DNA from: Diphasiastrum complanatum
Lineage: Eukaryota > Streptophyta > Lycopodiopsida > Lycopodiales > Lycopodiaceae
Reading direction: 5' to 3'
NCBI GenBank assembly: GCA_029204225.1
Contig: MU832643.1
Coordinates: 1-64,000, forward strand
DNA: 64,000 nt
Shown here: one piece after another, positions 7,978 to 19,630 of the stretch
How the letters are laid out: each line of letters begins with the position of its first letter
Numbering within the stretch: position 1 is the stretch's first letter
Program-made: the position numbers and the translations under genes
The notes under the pieces: model-generated
What the model was told of the DNA's origin: nothing
What the model saw: only the letters and a program-made list of their open reading frames with translations
The model's database searches: none

Positions 7978-10900
7978 TCAATGCTCTGGCTCTGACTCAG
8001 ACGAATGCTCTGGAGACAACTCAGGGCCCCGAGCTGACTCTCGCAGCCGATATCTCTGCCTGTCTGGAACTGGCATGGGCTGTGTATCCGAGGGGGAAGA
8101 CTCGTCATCCTCATCCTCCCAATCAGCCTCCGCATCAGCCCCCAAGCAGGCCAAACCAACAACACCTGCTCCAACTGGCTGTGATACTGCACCTCTACCT
8201 GTACCTGGAGCCCTGCGTGGTCGTCCTCTCCTCCCTGGCAGTTTCTGTGCCTTGCCTTTCTTGTTCGGTGCACCCTTGGGCCTGCCTGGTCTCTTGCGGA
8301 CAAGAGGAGCTGTCAATGCCTCGTCACCCCCATGCAAATCACCTGGCTGGCTAGGCTGGGCCCAAGCTGAGGCCGGCTGGGATAGGGAAGCAAAAGAGGG
8401 AACTCCCTGTGCAACTGAGCGAGGAGGATGAGCTCGTGGAGTGTGTGCCCGTGGGGCTGCTGCAGGTGGAGGAACTGGTTGTGCAGGAGGCGAGTACAGT
8501 GGCGATATGTACTGAAAGGGGCGCTGTGGTGGCCGGTACTGGTACATCCTGGGTGCTGCCAAAGGAGGAGGATGTGACGTGGGTGCTGCCACTGGAGGAG
8601 ACACTGTGGATGTGGGCGCTGCAAGAGAAAACCTGGGCACAGATGGTGGCCTGCCATGGAGACCTGGTGCTGCAGAAGTGGACGGCGATGGAGGGGATGC
8701 AGGCCTAAATGGCATCGGTGGCACTGGAGGAGCTGTGCGACGCACATACACCCTCTGAGGAGCTGGAGGAACTGTAGGCACCTCATGCGGCTGCTCTGGC
8801 TGGGACTCTGTGTGTGGCATGCTGGCAAGAGATGATGGGGGCGCCCTGACACTCGGCATCTGCAAGGCCTCTGAATCCAATGTGGCAACCAAGTCGGCCA
8901 GCTGGGCATCCGAATACAAATGCTCTGGGCTCTGGGACTCATCCTGTGCACCAGCCTCTAAATCATCCTGTGCACCGACCTCTGAATCATCCTGTGCACC
9001 AACCCCTGAATCAACCCAAGCCTCATCCCGTGCCTCATCATGTGCACCCTGTAGACCCTGCATGGCCTCCCAATCTGTGCAATGAAAGTCATCAGGTGCC
9101 TCCTCTGGTGTGCTGTCGTAGTAACGGCCATGACTCTGTGCTGCACGCATCCAAACATCTGCAGGACCAGCATCTAAACCACTCTGCCCTCTATCAAGAG
9201 CCTCCTCCATCATGTCGACATAGGTAGGTATGCCACTGCCCCCCCCTGTGTGCCCTGCCTGTCTGCCGGTATAACCTGTGCCATGTGTCCCACCTCTGCC
9301 ACGTGATGCACCTGTGACCCCTGCCCGTGGCGTGTGCCCTGCACCTGTATAATCTGCCTCATCCCTCTCTGGTCTGGCAAACACAACCCGAATGGGCTCA
9401 TCCTCATCATGCTCATCCTCTGACACTGGCTCATCTGCCTCATACAATGGGGGCTCTCTGTGCTCAAGCCCAAGCTCTCTCTCTCTCATCTCGGCAAGCT
9501 CCCTCTCTCTCTCTGCCATCAACTGTGTGCCCAGGTCATCTGCAGGCATGGGATGGGTGCTGTCCGTAGGCAAGTCAACCTGGCGCTCCAAATCAGATAT
9601 CTTCGTCTGCAAGGTTTAAAATTTGCATGTCAGAGAGACAACTTTTTCAAGAAATGAAATCAACATACCAGGAGTCAACCAACATGCTATGAAAGATTAG
9701 CTTATCACCTGCAATGCGCTCGTAATGGTCGGAAGCCTCCTGGCGAGACGTGCGTTGGTGCTACAGAACACCAACCGCTCCAACTGACTCACTGACAACC
9801 GGTTTCTTCTCCTCGTGTGAATCAGTGCCCATGTGCTCCAATTACGCTCACACACAGAGGCAGCACAGTCCTGTGGTGCGTGCATTGAAATACTTCAGCA
9901 CATTGTGGCAAAGGTGAAACTTCAACGAAACACAAAAAATGGAGGATAAAATGAGATGCATACCTGAGAAAGGACACGCAGTGCAAGACGCTGTATAGAT
10001 GGGTATGTGCTACCGAACATGGTCCACCAGGTAATGGGTAGCTGCCTCCTCTCTGGATCCTGGGCAGCCGGGTGGCCGAATGTGCCCATGCCGAAACGAA
10101 ATGCAGCGAGCTCCTCCATGAGCCTGATAGGATCCAAACCTATGTGTGGACCCACCCTGTGAATGTACTGAAGCCAATCGGCCTCGAGCTCCCTGTCTAC
10201 GATCTGTGTCGGAGAGAGGAAGAGGGGATGCAGCATGTGTGCAACGCTGTGGATACTCCTGTGGAAGTAGTTCCATCGCGTCTCCCATATGAACTTCAGC
10301 TCTGTCATCCTGCAGGTGAGGGGCATGTGGTTTAGGGCATTACGAAAAAGCTTAACATTGACAGAAAAACAAACTAGCAAGTACTGAAAAGATAAAGGTC
10401 AATTGCAACACTGTACCGCTTACCTCTCTGGCTGCAAGATGGGCAGCTGCAGGAACTGTCCAATCCGGTCCATGAGCTCATACACCAGTCCAAGTGTCGA
10501 CCCCTCGCTGTCAGCCATGCGGAGCACAATGTAGAGTGGTCGAAGCAGTCCTGACAATGTCTGTGCATCCCTCCAGAACTGGTCTCCCCTCACCGTGGAA
10601 GAAAAGTGCTCCCCATCCTCAGTGTGCGGAAATGTACTGGCACCCCAAAGATCACTGGCAACCATCTGTAGAAGCTGGGCCCTGCACCTGATCAAACGGT
10701 CGATGACCACCAAGTCGAATGCAAAGCGCGTGGGGGCTGGCTTACGGAGGTCCAGATGGCTAAACACCCGAAACATGGCAAGAACACGCCTCTTTCTGGT
10801 GACAAAAGTCACCAGGAAGAGGGCCTCCCGGACGATGGCTCTAACCCAGGGAAGTGCTCCAATGTCCCCCATCAAAAGGTCTATGTCGTGGGCTGCACAG

Positions 10901-12298
10901 GGGGTATGAACAATATGAGGGAACTCGGCCTCTAGCAGTACACCCATCTGAATGCAGTTCGTGGCATTGTCCGTCACCACCGTGACGACATGCTGTGGGC
11001 CTATGGCTAGGATGGAAGACCTGATGACATCAAACATGAACTCTGCAGATATGACTCTCCCCCCCCCTGCTGCAATCCACTGCCCTCAAAAACTGTGTGC
11101 CCATGCAGCTGGAGACCAGTATGTTGAGGATCGGCCTCCTCCTGACATCAGTCCAGCCATCGGACATGATGCTGCAACCGTAAGTGGCCCAGTGCCGACG
11201 CAGAGGCTCCATCTCTCTAGACAAGGACTCGACCCTATCCCTCAGCATGTGTGTGCGGACAACCTCTGAACTAGGGACTCTCCAGCTAGGGCTGACAGAC
11301 TGTGCAAGGCGGAAGGCCCTTCTGAAGGGCTCAGAGTCGGTGATGGCAAAGGGCAGGTTCAGCTCGTAAACCAGACTGGCCACGGCCTGTGTGGCCTCTC
11401 TGTCCATGTGCGGCTGATGCGCGCCGCGAATGGTCTGCTGCACGAGGGCTCTCCCTGGTGGACGACGGGTGGTGGACCTCCAGCACGGTGCACCAACCGT
11501 GACGGGAATGGACGATGACGCGACAGGCTGGGCGCTGGTGGATGCATCGGCTGTAGACGTGGAATGGGGAGAGTGGGATGCACTGGCAGGGATGGGTGCA
11601 GCAGCATAGGTGGGGTGCACTGGTGGAGGGGCAACATCTGGCATGGGGTACGAAAACTGCTGGCTGAGGAGGTCATCCGGATGGGAAGGGAAGGAAGAAG
11701 GGATCTCTTCCACATCCTCGAAGGCCCGCCCAGTACCATCCTGGGCCTGCTCGGGTGGCGGAGAGTCCATGAGAAAGTCGTAGACTGGTGGAGTGCGAGC
11801 AACGGTGGGTGGTGGTGGAACCGCAGTGGCAACTGTCGGACGCGATGGGACGGGATCCACCGGAATCTGAGCAGATGGGGGTGCATGAGGCAGAGCTGTC
11901 TGAGGGGCAAAGGGACCAGAGGAGGATGCACTCCCTCTCCTCGTGCGTGCCAGCCAAGCAGGCAGCAACTCTGGGTTAGTCACATAAGGAGCGGTGCAAA
12001 ATCGGAGAACGCCCTCCGAAATGGTGTTCTCCCCTGCCACGAGCCGCGGCCCGTAGGTGTCCAGTAGTCGCTGCCTGTCGGGGACGGTCATGCTGCCACA
12101 AGGGGCAGCATTCAAGGTGGCACCATTTTTGGCGCGTGCACCGAGCAGATGGCCTTTAAGGCGAGTGAGGGATGCAGCAAACTCGACGAGACAGTATCGG
12201 CAGCGCACGATCTTCTGACCGGTCTTGTTGGCCTTGTCGGCAACCCGCCTGACAATGTCTACCTCGTCCCACAGACCGGAAAGGTCGGATTGCACCAT
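7978..12298 (-). CDS. hAT transposase with Pro-rich linker and C-terminal AT-hooks, copy B
   Basis: Four exons: 12298-10424, 10309-9964, 9870-9709, 9606-7978, with GT-AG introns of 114, 93 and 102 bp. Without the single extra base noted below, the coding length is 4011 bp, or 1336 residues, long for a hAT transposase. A BED-like finger has C33, C36 and H50, and a Pro/Ser-rich linker spans about 130-300. The DUF659-type region carries SDGWTD (379-384), VVTDNATNC (Asp 443) and CAAH (467-470). ETRWN follows early in exon 2, then the dimerisation motif CERNWS (747-752). Exon 4 adds an Arg/Glu helix, a long Pro/Ser/Ala-rich region and two AT-hook-like motifs (RPGRPKG and GRRGRPRR, about 1232-1260). 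The G9 run (C9 at 11059-11067) has one base more than copy C and shifts frame in DUF659. The gene is therefore either broken or needs slippage. The ATG at 12298 is the first in frame. Confidence 0.8.
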
Positions 12299-12583
12299 TG
12301 CAGATGAAATGAGGGATGGATTGCTGGAAAAAAAACAGCAGGGTTCACTGTTGGAGAGACGCTGAAAATGGGCGAGTGCAGGGCAAAGGAAATCAGATGC
12401 AAGGCAGGGCGTTGCGTGGGCGATGGGCGACGCAAGGAATCAAAGGCAGGCAAGAAAAACCAGCAGCGATGGCAGGGCGGAGAGGGCTCAAAAAAATTTC
12501 AGAGGAAATGCGAGGGGGGCGGGTAGGTTTAGGTAAAAAAAAATTAAAAAAAATATTAAATAATAAATATATTATTATATTGT
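12299..12583 (-). promoter_or_regulatory. 5' leader and promoter region of copy B transposase
   Basis: This is conserved with 4183-4467 of copy A. It runs from the start codon to the right palindrome array, with an A/T-rich part at 12535-12580. No ORF or intron is supported. Confidence 0.4.
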
Positions 12584-12667
12584 GGTACCGCGGTACCATC
12601 ATGGTACCGCGGTACCAGTATGGTCCCGCGGTACCGGGATCCGCGGTACCCAGTACCGCGGGACCTA

Positions 12668-12669
<2 letters not shown>
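12584..12669. repeat. Right terminal array of GGTACC palindromes, copy B
   Basis: Two GGTACCGCGGTACC palindromes are separated by ATCAT, followed by GGTCCCGCGGTACC and further blocks, ending CCGCGGGACCTATG. It matches copy A's array apart from a few substitutions. Confidence 0.8.
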
Positions 12670-12714
<45 letters not shown>

Positions 12715-13090
12715 TATGCATATATCATGGTTTCATTCAACAATTTGTACAAAACATGAAAAAATCTCTCTTTTCGTGCGAAACATTTTAATGAAAAAAA
12801 ATCTCATTTTGCAATTTGTTTTTAAAAGAAAAATTGAAAAAAAGTATATTGGGCAGAAGAAGACTAATAAATCTAGTGGGAAAAGGCACATGCCACTATT
12901 ATGAAATTTATTGCAATACACATATTGCTTATTGCAATGATTATAAATTTATTAATGCTAGAAATGCATGAAGACAAGCCATTGCTAAATATGTGAAAAA
13001 TTACATTTTAGTATCCAAAATCTACAAGGGGTGAATACTTTTTTTTAATTGCTTCGTAAATCTATCGTTGAAAAGTAGATTAATAATTGC

Positions 13091-13148
<58 letters not shown>

Positions 13149-13844
13149 AAGATGTATTCGAACAAGGCCTCCATAGCAAGCTACTCCGATAAACAATTCA
13201 CCAGGTCCGTATAGAAACCTTTGCCTACTCTTATTGTAGTCTAGCTCTCTCTTTTTTTACAATTCCTAAAAAAATTTCAAGGAAAAGCAAAATAAAGTTA
13301 AAGAAATATACAAAAAAACAAACATACGTGCTCAAAAAACCCTAACCATAAAATTTGAAACGTGTTTCGAAACGCATATTGCAATCATATATATGTTCGC
13401 ATTTTGGAACGCAATCTGAAAATCCCTACAAGGGTTTTCTGGATCGCCATTTTTTTTTTGTTCTTTGGCTCTTTAGTATTAAAAATATTCACATTGCAAA
13501 ACTCATTGGTGTTCCATATTGCATGTATAATAGATTATGATCTGCTGCAACTATTTTATACATACATATAAGATTCACTTTCTAATTTGTAACTCATTTC
13601 GGAAATTCCCATTAGGGTTTTATAAAACGTAACTCAAAAAAAAATAGTATTATTTGGTTTGTAATGTTTTAATGATGTCAAGTGTTCATATTGAATTTTA
13701 GGGTCTAATAAAATTTGTTTCTATTGCTGAAAATCGGATTTTTAAAGGCTTTAATATTATATGGCAAAAGAAATTTATAAAAAAAAAAAGATTTTGGAAT
13801 TCTAGTGTTCAAAATTGTGTAGGCAATGGAACGTGTATCAGTGG
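12670..13844. other. AT-rich spacer between copies B and C
   Basis: (AT)n fills 12670-12711, and (GA)n fills 13093-13146. The rest is A/T-rich with no coding sequence recognised. Words such as TTCGAAACGCATATTGCAAT and TTCCCATTAGGGTTT recur. The latter is also found at 62899-62913, hinting at an old copy of the element near the right edge of the window. Confidence 0.4.
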
Positions 13845-13937
13845 CATGTGGTACCGCCATTATGGTACCGCGGTACCATAATGGTGGTACCGCGGTTATG
13901 GTGCCGCCCTCAGACCAGCGGTACCAGGGCGGCACCA
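13845..13937. repeat. Left terminal array of GGTACC palindromes, copy C
   Basis: The array contains GGTACCGCGGTACC and several half-sites, closing GCGGTACCAGGGCGGCACCA, nearly the same as the close of copy B's left array. Unlike A and B it is not bordered by (TA)n. Confidence 0.75.
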
Positions 13938-14031
13938 CAAAAATAATATTTTTTATTATTTTTTAAAAAAAAAAAAAAAAACCCTTTTAACAGGCTAAAA
14001 CTAGGTAAAAACTAAGATGTTACTGTACAGG

Positions 14032-14285
14032 GGGACTATACTGGGGGCACTGTGGGAGAGCGGACCTAATCGGAGTGCGGCATGTGGGGGAGCAATACAT
14101 GGGGCAGGTACAGTAGCACATGGGCACTGTGGAGGAGCAGACCATGGACCCAATCGGAGTGCAGCATGTGGGGGAGCAATACATCCGGACAGGTACACCG
14201 TCACATGGGCACTGTGGAGGAGCAGACCATGGACCCAATCGCAGTGCAGCATGTGGGGGATCAGCACATGGGGCAGGTACAGTAG
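14032..14285 (+). repeat. 84-85-bp minisatellite in the left leader, copy C
   Basis: Three tandem units start near 14032, 14117 and 14202. The last two begin CACATGGGCACTGTGGAGGA. They correspond to the minisatellite in copy B. Confidence 0.75.
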
Positions 14286-14561
14286 CACATGGGATCATCA
14301 ACAAAAGCAAATTGGGAAACAGGCTGTGGGGTTAAATAGGCACTCACGAGACAGTGAGAGAGCCAGTGAGAGGGGGTGAGAGGCATTGTGAGAAGCTGTG
14401 AGGGAGAGCCAGTGGGAGGCTGTGAGAGAGAGGCATTGTGAGAGGCTGTGTGACAGACCGAGTGAGAGGCTGTGAGAGGGGGGCTGTGAGAGAGCCAGTG
14501 AGAGCCATTGAGAGGCTGTGAGAGGCTGCGAGGGTCATTTCGAGCAACAGGGTGTCGTGAG

Positions 14562-14888
14562 ATGGCGGAGGGCGAAGCCAGGAGGAAGCTCGAGGAAGAT
14601 GTCCGAAGGCACAACGAAAGGCATCGGAAGCAAGAGGCAGACATTGCAGAGATGTTGCGAGAGACTCGGCAGAGACACCCAGAGCTGCAGATCCCCGCCC
14701 CCGCTGTCGAGCTGGATTTGGATGAGCAGATCGGAATGAACTTCACACGACGGCAGCTCATCATGGTCAGGGAAAGGGCTGCCCGCCGTCGGGCTGACCA
14801 GGAGGCAACACGGGCTAACCGGGAGGCAGAGCGAGAGCGTCAGAACAATGCACCTAATGAGGGCGAGGAGTCAGTGGAGGATCCATAG
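14562..14888 (+). CDS. Accessory ORF of the hAT element, copy C, 108 aa
   Basis: The ATG at 14562 begins MAEGEARRKLEED, and the stop is TAG 14886-14888. It aligns along its whole length with the 121-residue protein of copy B. It differs by a shorter N-terminus, a shorter Pro hinge and scattered substitutions, many of them conservative (Asp/Glu, Ile/Val). The block around the ELDLDEQIGMNFTRRQ motif is identical. This ORF is intact while the neighbouring transposase of the same copy carries several disabling changes. Retention of frame over this divergence suggests past selection on the protein. The function is not recognised. Confidence 0.65.
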   Translation: MAEGEARRKLEEDVRRHNERHRKQEADIAEMLRETRQRHPELQIPAPAVELDLDEQIGMNFTRRQLIMVRERAARRRADQEATRANREAERERQNNAPNEGEESVEDP

Positions 14889-15382
14889 GAATGTTTAGCA
14901 TAGATGGGGTCTAGCCGTATGTGGCTGACTGTTGTTATTTAATGTTCACCAGTAAATGAGGCAGTATTTAGTGTCTAGCATGGTGTAAAGAACAGCCCCA
15001 GCCGTATGCGGCGGGAATACGTATTGTAATTTTGATACATCTGATGAATTAATGTACGGTGTGTTTTTTGTGCAATGCGTGCCTTGTGTATTGCAATTTG
15101 ATGTATGTGATTATGAAATGCTATCAGGGGGGTTGTATTTCTGTGTTCTGCATATGCTCTCAAACTCTGTAGTGAAAACTGATTGAAAACACGCACACAC
15201 GAAGTAAAACTGCAAGTAGAACATCACAATTACAAATTGACAAATACACATTGTGCAGTGAATAGCATACGTCCAACACTAAATATAATATGAAAAATGG
15301 TCTGAATAGAGTGTTCGACCATCTGGCCGCCAAACATGGAACATGATATCAAACTGCTAAAAATAAAATGACGGAGCTACAA
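14889..15382. other. Shared 3' region between the convergent genes, copy C
   Basis: AT-rich and without a supported ORF, this corresponds to 7455-7977 of copy B and should contain the 3' ends of both genes. Confidence 0.4.
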
Positions 15383-18300
15383 TCAATGCTTTGCCTGCTC
15401 CGGAAACAACTCAGGGCCCCGAGCTGACTCTCGCAACTGATATCTATGTTTGTCTGGTACTGGCATGGGCTGTATATCCGAGGGGGAAGAGTCGTCATCC
15501 TCATCCTCCCAATCTGCCTCCGCATCAGCCCCCAAGCAGGCTAAACCAACAACACCTGCTGCAGCTAGCTGCAAAACTGCACCTCTACCAGCAACTGGAG
15601 CCCTGCGAGGTCGTCCTCTCTTCCCTGGCAGTTTTTGTGCCTTGCCTTTCTTGTTTCGTGCACCCTTGGTCCTTCCTGGCCTCTTGCGGACGAGGGGAGC
15701 CGTCAATGCCTCATCAACCCCATGCAGATCACCTGGCTGACTAGGCTGAGCCCAAGCTGCGGCCGGCTGGGATAGAGTAGCCAAAGATGGGTGTCCCTGT
15801 GCAGCTGATAGTGGAGGATAGGTCCGAGGAGTGTGTGCCCGTGGGCCTGCTGCTAGTGGAGGAACTAGATGTGGAGGGGCCGTCCCTGTAGGAGGCAAGT
15901 ACAGCGGCGATAAGTACTGAAAGGGGCGCTGTGGTGGACAGTACTGGTACATCCTGGGTGCTGCCAAAGGAGGAGGATGTGCTGTGGGTGCTGCCAAAGG
16001 AGGAGCCGGTGCCGTGGGTGCTGCCAATGGAGGAGGATGTGCTGTGGGTGCTGCCACTGGAGGAGCGTCTGTAGATGTGGGTGCTGCAAGAGAAGATCTG
16101 GGCACAGATGGTGGCCTGCCATGGAGACCTGCTGCTGCAAAAGTGGATGGCGATGAAGGGGCTGCAGGCCTCAATGGTATCGGTGGCACTGGGGGTGCTG
16201 TGCGGCGCACATACACCCTCTGAGGAACTGGAGGAACTGCAGGCACCTCGTGTAGCTGCTCTGGCTGAGACTCTGTGTAGGGCATGCTGGCTAGAGAGGA
16301 TGGGGGTGCCCTGACGCTCAGCATCTGCTGGGCCTTTGAATCCAAGTCTGCAATCAAGTCATCCAGCTGGGCATCCGAATACAAATGCTCTGGGCTCTGG
16401 GACTCATCATGAGCACGATCCTCTGGAACATCCCGTGCCTCATCCTGTGCACCATGCGGACCCGGCATGGCCTCCCAATCGGTACAATCAAAGTCATCTG
16501 GTGACTCCTCTGGTGTGCTGTCATAGAAATGCCTATGGCTCTGTGATGCACGCATCCAAGCAACTGCGGAAGGTAAACCCAAATCACTCTACCCCCTATC
16601 AAGAGCCTCCTCCATCATATCAACATAAGAAGGTATGCCACTGGCCCCCCCTGTGTGCCCTACCCGTCTCCCGGTATAATCTGTGGCATGTGTCCCACCT
16701 CTACCACGTGATGCACCTGTGACCCCTGCTCTAGGCGTGTGCCCAACACCTGTATCATATGCCTCATCCCGCTCTGATCTGGCGAACACAACCCGAATGG
16801 GCTCATCCTCATCCTGATCATCCTCTGACACTGGCTCATCTGCCTCGTACAATGGAGGCTCTCTGTGCTCAAGCCCAAGCTCTCTCTCTCTCATCTCGGC
16901 AAGCTCCCTCTCTCTCTCTGCCATCAACTGTGTGCCCAGGTCATCTGCAGGCATGGGATGGGTGCTGTCCGTAGGCAAGTCAACCTGGCGCTCCAAATCA
17001 GATATCTTCGTCTGCAAGGTTTAAAATTGGCATGTCAGAGAAACAACTCTATCAAGAAATGAAGCCAACATACCAGGAGTCAACCAACATGCTATGAAAG
17101 GTTAGCTTATCACCTGCAATGCGCTCGTAATGGTCGGAAGTCTCCTGGAGAGACGTGCGTTGGTGCTACAGAACACCAACCGCTCCAACTGACTCACTGA
17201 CAACCGGTTTTTTCTCCTCGTGTGAATGAGTGCCCATGTGCTATAATTACGCTCACACACGGAGGCAGCACAGTCCTGTAGTGCGTGCATTGAAATACTT
17301 CAGCACATTGTCTTCAACGAAACACAACAATGGAGGATAAAATGAGATGCATGCCTGAGAAAGGACACGCAGTGCAAGATGCTGTATAGATGGGTATGTG
17401 CTACCGAACATGGTCCACCAGGTAATGGGTAGTTGCCTCCTCTCTGGATCCTGAGCAACCGGGTGGCCGAATGTGCCCATGCCGAAACGAAATGCAGCGA
17501 GCTCCTCCATGAGCCTGATAGGATCCAAACCTATGTGTGGACCCACTCTGTGAATGTACTGAAGCCAATCGGCCTCGAACTCCCTGTCTGCGATCTGTGT
17601 CGGAGAGAGGAAGAGAGGATGCAGCATGTGTGCAACGTTGTGGATACTCCTGTGGAAGTAGTTCCACCGCGTCTCCGAGATGAACTTCAGCTCTATCATC
17701 CTGCAGGTGAGAGGCATGTGGTGTAGGGCATTACGAAAAAACTTAACATTGACAGAAAAACAAACTAGCAATTACTAAAAAGATAAAGGCCAATTACATT
17801 ACTATACCGCTTACCTCTCTGGCTGCAAGATGGGCAGCTGCAGGAACTGTCCAATCCGGTCCATGAGCTCATATACCAGTCCAAGTGTCGACCCCTCGAT
17901 GTCAGCCATGCGGAGCACAATGTAAAGTGGTCGAAGCAGTCCTGACAATGTCTGTGCATCCCTCCAAAACTGGTCTCCCCTCACCGTGGAAGAAAAGTGC
18001 TCCCCATCCTCAGTGCGCGGAAATGTACTGGCACACCAAAGATCACTGGCAACCATCTGTAGAAGCTGCGCCCTGCACATGATCAGACGGTCGATGACCA
18101 CCAAGTCGAATGCAAAGCGTGTGGGGGCTGGCTTACGGAGGTCTAGATGGCTGAACACCCGGAACATGGCAAGAACACGCCTCTTCCTGGTGACTTTTGT
18201 CACCAGGAAGAGGGCCTCACGGACGATGGCTCTAACCCAGGGAAGTGCACCTATGTCCCCCATCAGAAGGTCTATGTCGTGCGTGGCACAGGGGGTATGA

Positions 18301-19622
18301 ACAATGTGAGGGAACTCGGCCTCTAGCAGTACACCCATCTGAATGCAGTTCGTGGCATTGTCCGTCACCACTGTGACGACATGCTGTGGGCCTATGGACA
18401 GGATGGAAGACCTGATGACATCAAACATGAACTCTGCAGATATGACTCTCCCCCCCCTGCTGCAATCCACTGCCCTCAAAAACTGTGTGCCCATGCAGCT
18501 GGAGACCTACTGTATGTTGAGGATCGGCCTCCTCCTGACATCAGTCCAGCCATCGGACATGATGCTGCAACCGTAAGTGGCCCAGTGGCGACGTAGAGGC
18601 TCCATCTCTCTAGACAGTGACTCGACCCTATCCCTCAGCATGTGTGTGCGGACAACCTCTGAACTAGGGACTCTCCAAATAGGGCTGACAGACTGTGCAA
18701 GGCGGAAGGCCCTTCTGAAGGGCTCGGAGTCGGTGATGGCAAATGGAAGGTTCAGCTCATAAATCAGGCTGGCCACGGCCTGTGTGGCCTCTCTATCCAT
18801 GTGCGGCTGATGCGCGCCGCGAATGCTCTGTTGCCTAAGAACTCTCCCAGCTGGGCGACGGGTAGCGGACCTCCAGCACGGTGCACCAAAGTAGACGTGG
18901 AATGGGGAGAGTGGGATGCACTGGCCGGGATGGGTGCAGCAGCGTAACTGGGGTACACTAGTGGAGGGTGGACATCTGGCATGGGATACGAAAACTGCTG
19001 GGTAGGGTGGTCATCCGGATGTGAAGGGAGGGAGGAAGGGATCTCCTCAACATCCTGGAAGGCCTCGTCACTGGCATCCGGGGCCTGCTCCTGCTCGGGA
19101 GGGGGAGAGTCCATGAGAAAGTCGTAAACTGTGGGAGTGCGAGCAACAGTAGGTGGTGGTGGAACCACAGTGGCAACTGGCGGACACGATGGGACAGGAT
19201 CCACCGGAATGGGTGCAGATGGGGGTGCGTGAGGCGGAACTGTCTGAGAGGGACGAGGGACAAAGGGACTGGACGAGGATGCACTCCCTCTCCTCGTGCG
19301 TGCCAGCCAAGCAGGCAGCAACTCGGGGTCAACCACGTAAGGAGCGGTGCAAAACCGAAGAACACCCTCTGAAATGGTGTTCTCCCCCGCCACAAGACGT
19401 GACCCGTAGGTATCCAAAAGTCGCTGCCTGACGGGAACGGACATGCTGGCACAGGGGGCAGCATTCAGTGTGCCACCATCTCTCGCGCGTGCGCCGAGTA
19501 GGTGACCTTTAAGGCGAGTGAGGGTGGCAACGAACTCGGTCAGGCAATATCGACAGCGCACTAATCTTGCACCGGACTTGTTAGACTTGTCGGGAACCCG
19601 CCTGACAATGTCCACCTCGTCA
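15383..19622 (-). pseudogene. hAT transposase, copy C, truncated and multiply disabled
   Basis: Exons correspond to copy B: exon 1 19622-17815, exon 2 17700-17355, exon 3 17275-17114, exon 4 17011-15383. Exon 2 keeps a good acceptor, but its donor is GC in place of GT (17354-17353). Disabling changes seen: the N-terminal codons and start are missing; 56 bp of the Pro-rich linker are replaced by one base near 18888, a frameshift; a 3-base insertion creates TAG at 18507-18509; a CAG-to-TAG change stops exon 4 at 16589-16591. The homopolymer that is C9 in A and B is C8 here (18450-18457), and the DUF659 frame is continuous across it. The AT-hook region (KRPGRTKG, GKRGRPRR) is retained in exon 4. 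It is a dead copy but useful for reading the ancestral frame. Confidence 0.85.
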
Positions 19623-19630
19623 CTTACCAC

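Larger units (their letters stand above)
6440..12669. mobile_element. hAT-family DNA transposon, copy B, complete, two genes
   Basis: The left end reads CATAGTACCC and the right end, reverse-complemented, reads CATAGGTCCC. ATATATAT lies on both sides, consistent with the 8-bp target duplication of hAT elements, though it sits in (TA)n and cannot be proven. The order from left is: palindrome array, 85-bp minisatellite, plus-strand accessory ORF (7089-7454), minus-strand transposase (12298-7978), palindrome array. At 6230 bp it is the only copy with both ends in view. The two genes are convergent, so the element carries an apparent promoter region behind each end. Confidence 0.85.
13845..19622. 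mobile_element. hAT-family DNA transposon, copy C, right end truncated
   Basis: The layout is the same as copy B: left palindrome array (13845-13937), about 85-bp minisatellite (14032-14285), GTGAGAG leader, plus-strand accessory ORF (14562-14888) and minus-strand transposase. Similarity stops at about 19622, ten codons inside the transposase N-terminus. The promoter region and right terminal array are absent. The copy is clearly more diverged from A and B than they are from each other. The left end reads CATGTGGTACCGCC where copy B has CATAGTACC. Confidence 0.8.

Noticed and set aside
1-12669. Copies A and B as one tandem segmental duplication of about 8.1 kb
   Set aside because: Similarity stops exactly at the terminal palindrome array and CTATG; the DNA to the right of A (4596-6439) and of B (12712 on) is unrelated, which fits two transposition events. 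The left flank of A cannot be seen, so this is not absolute.
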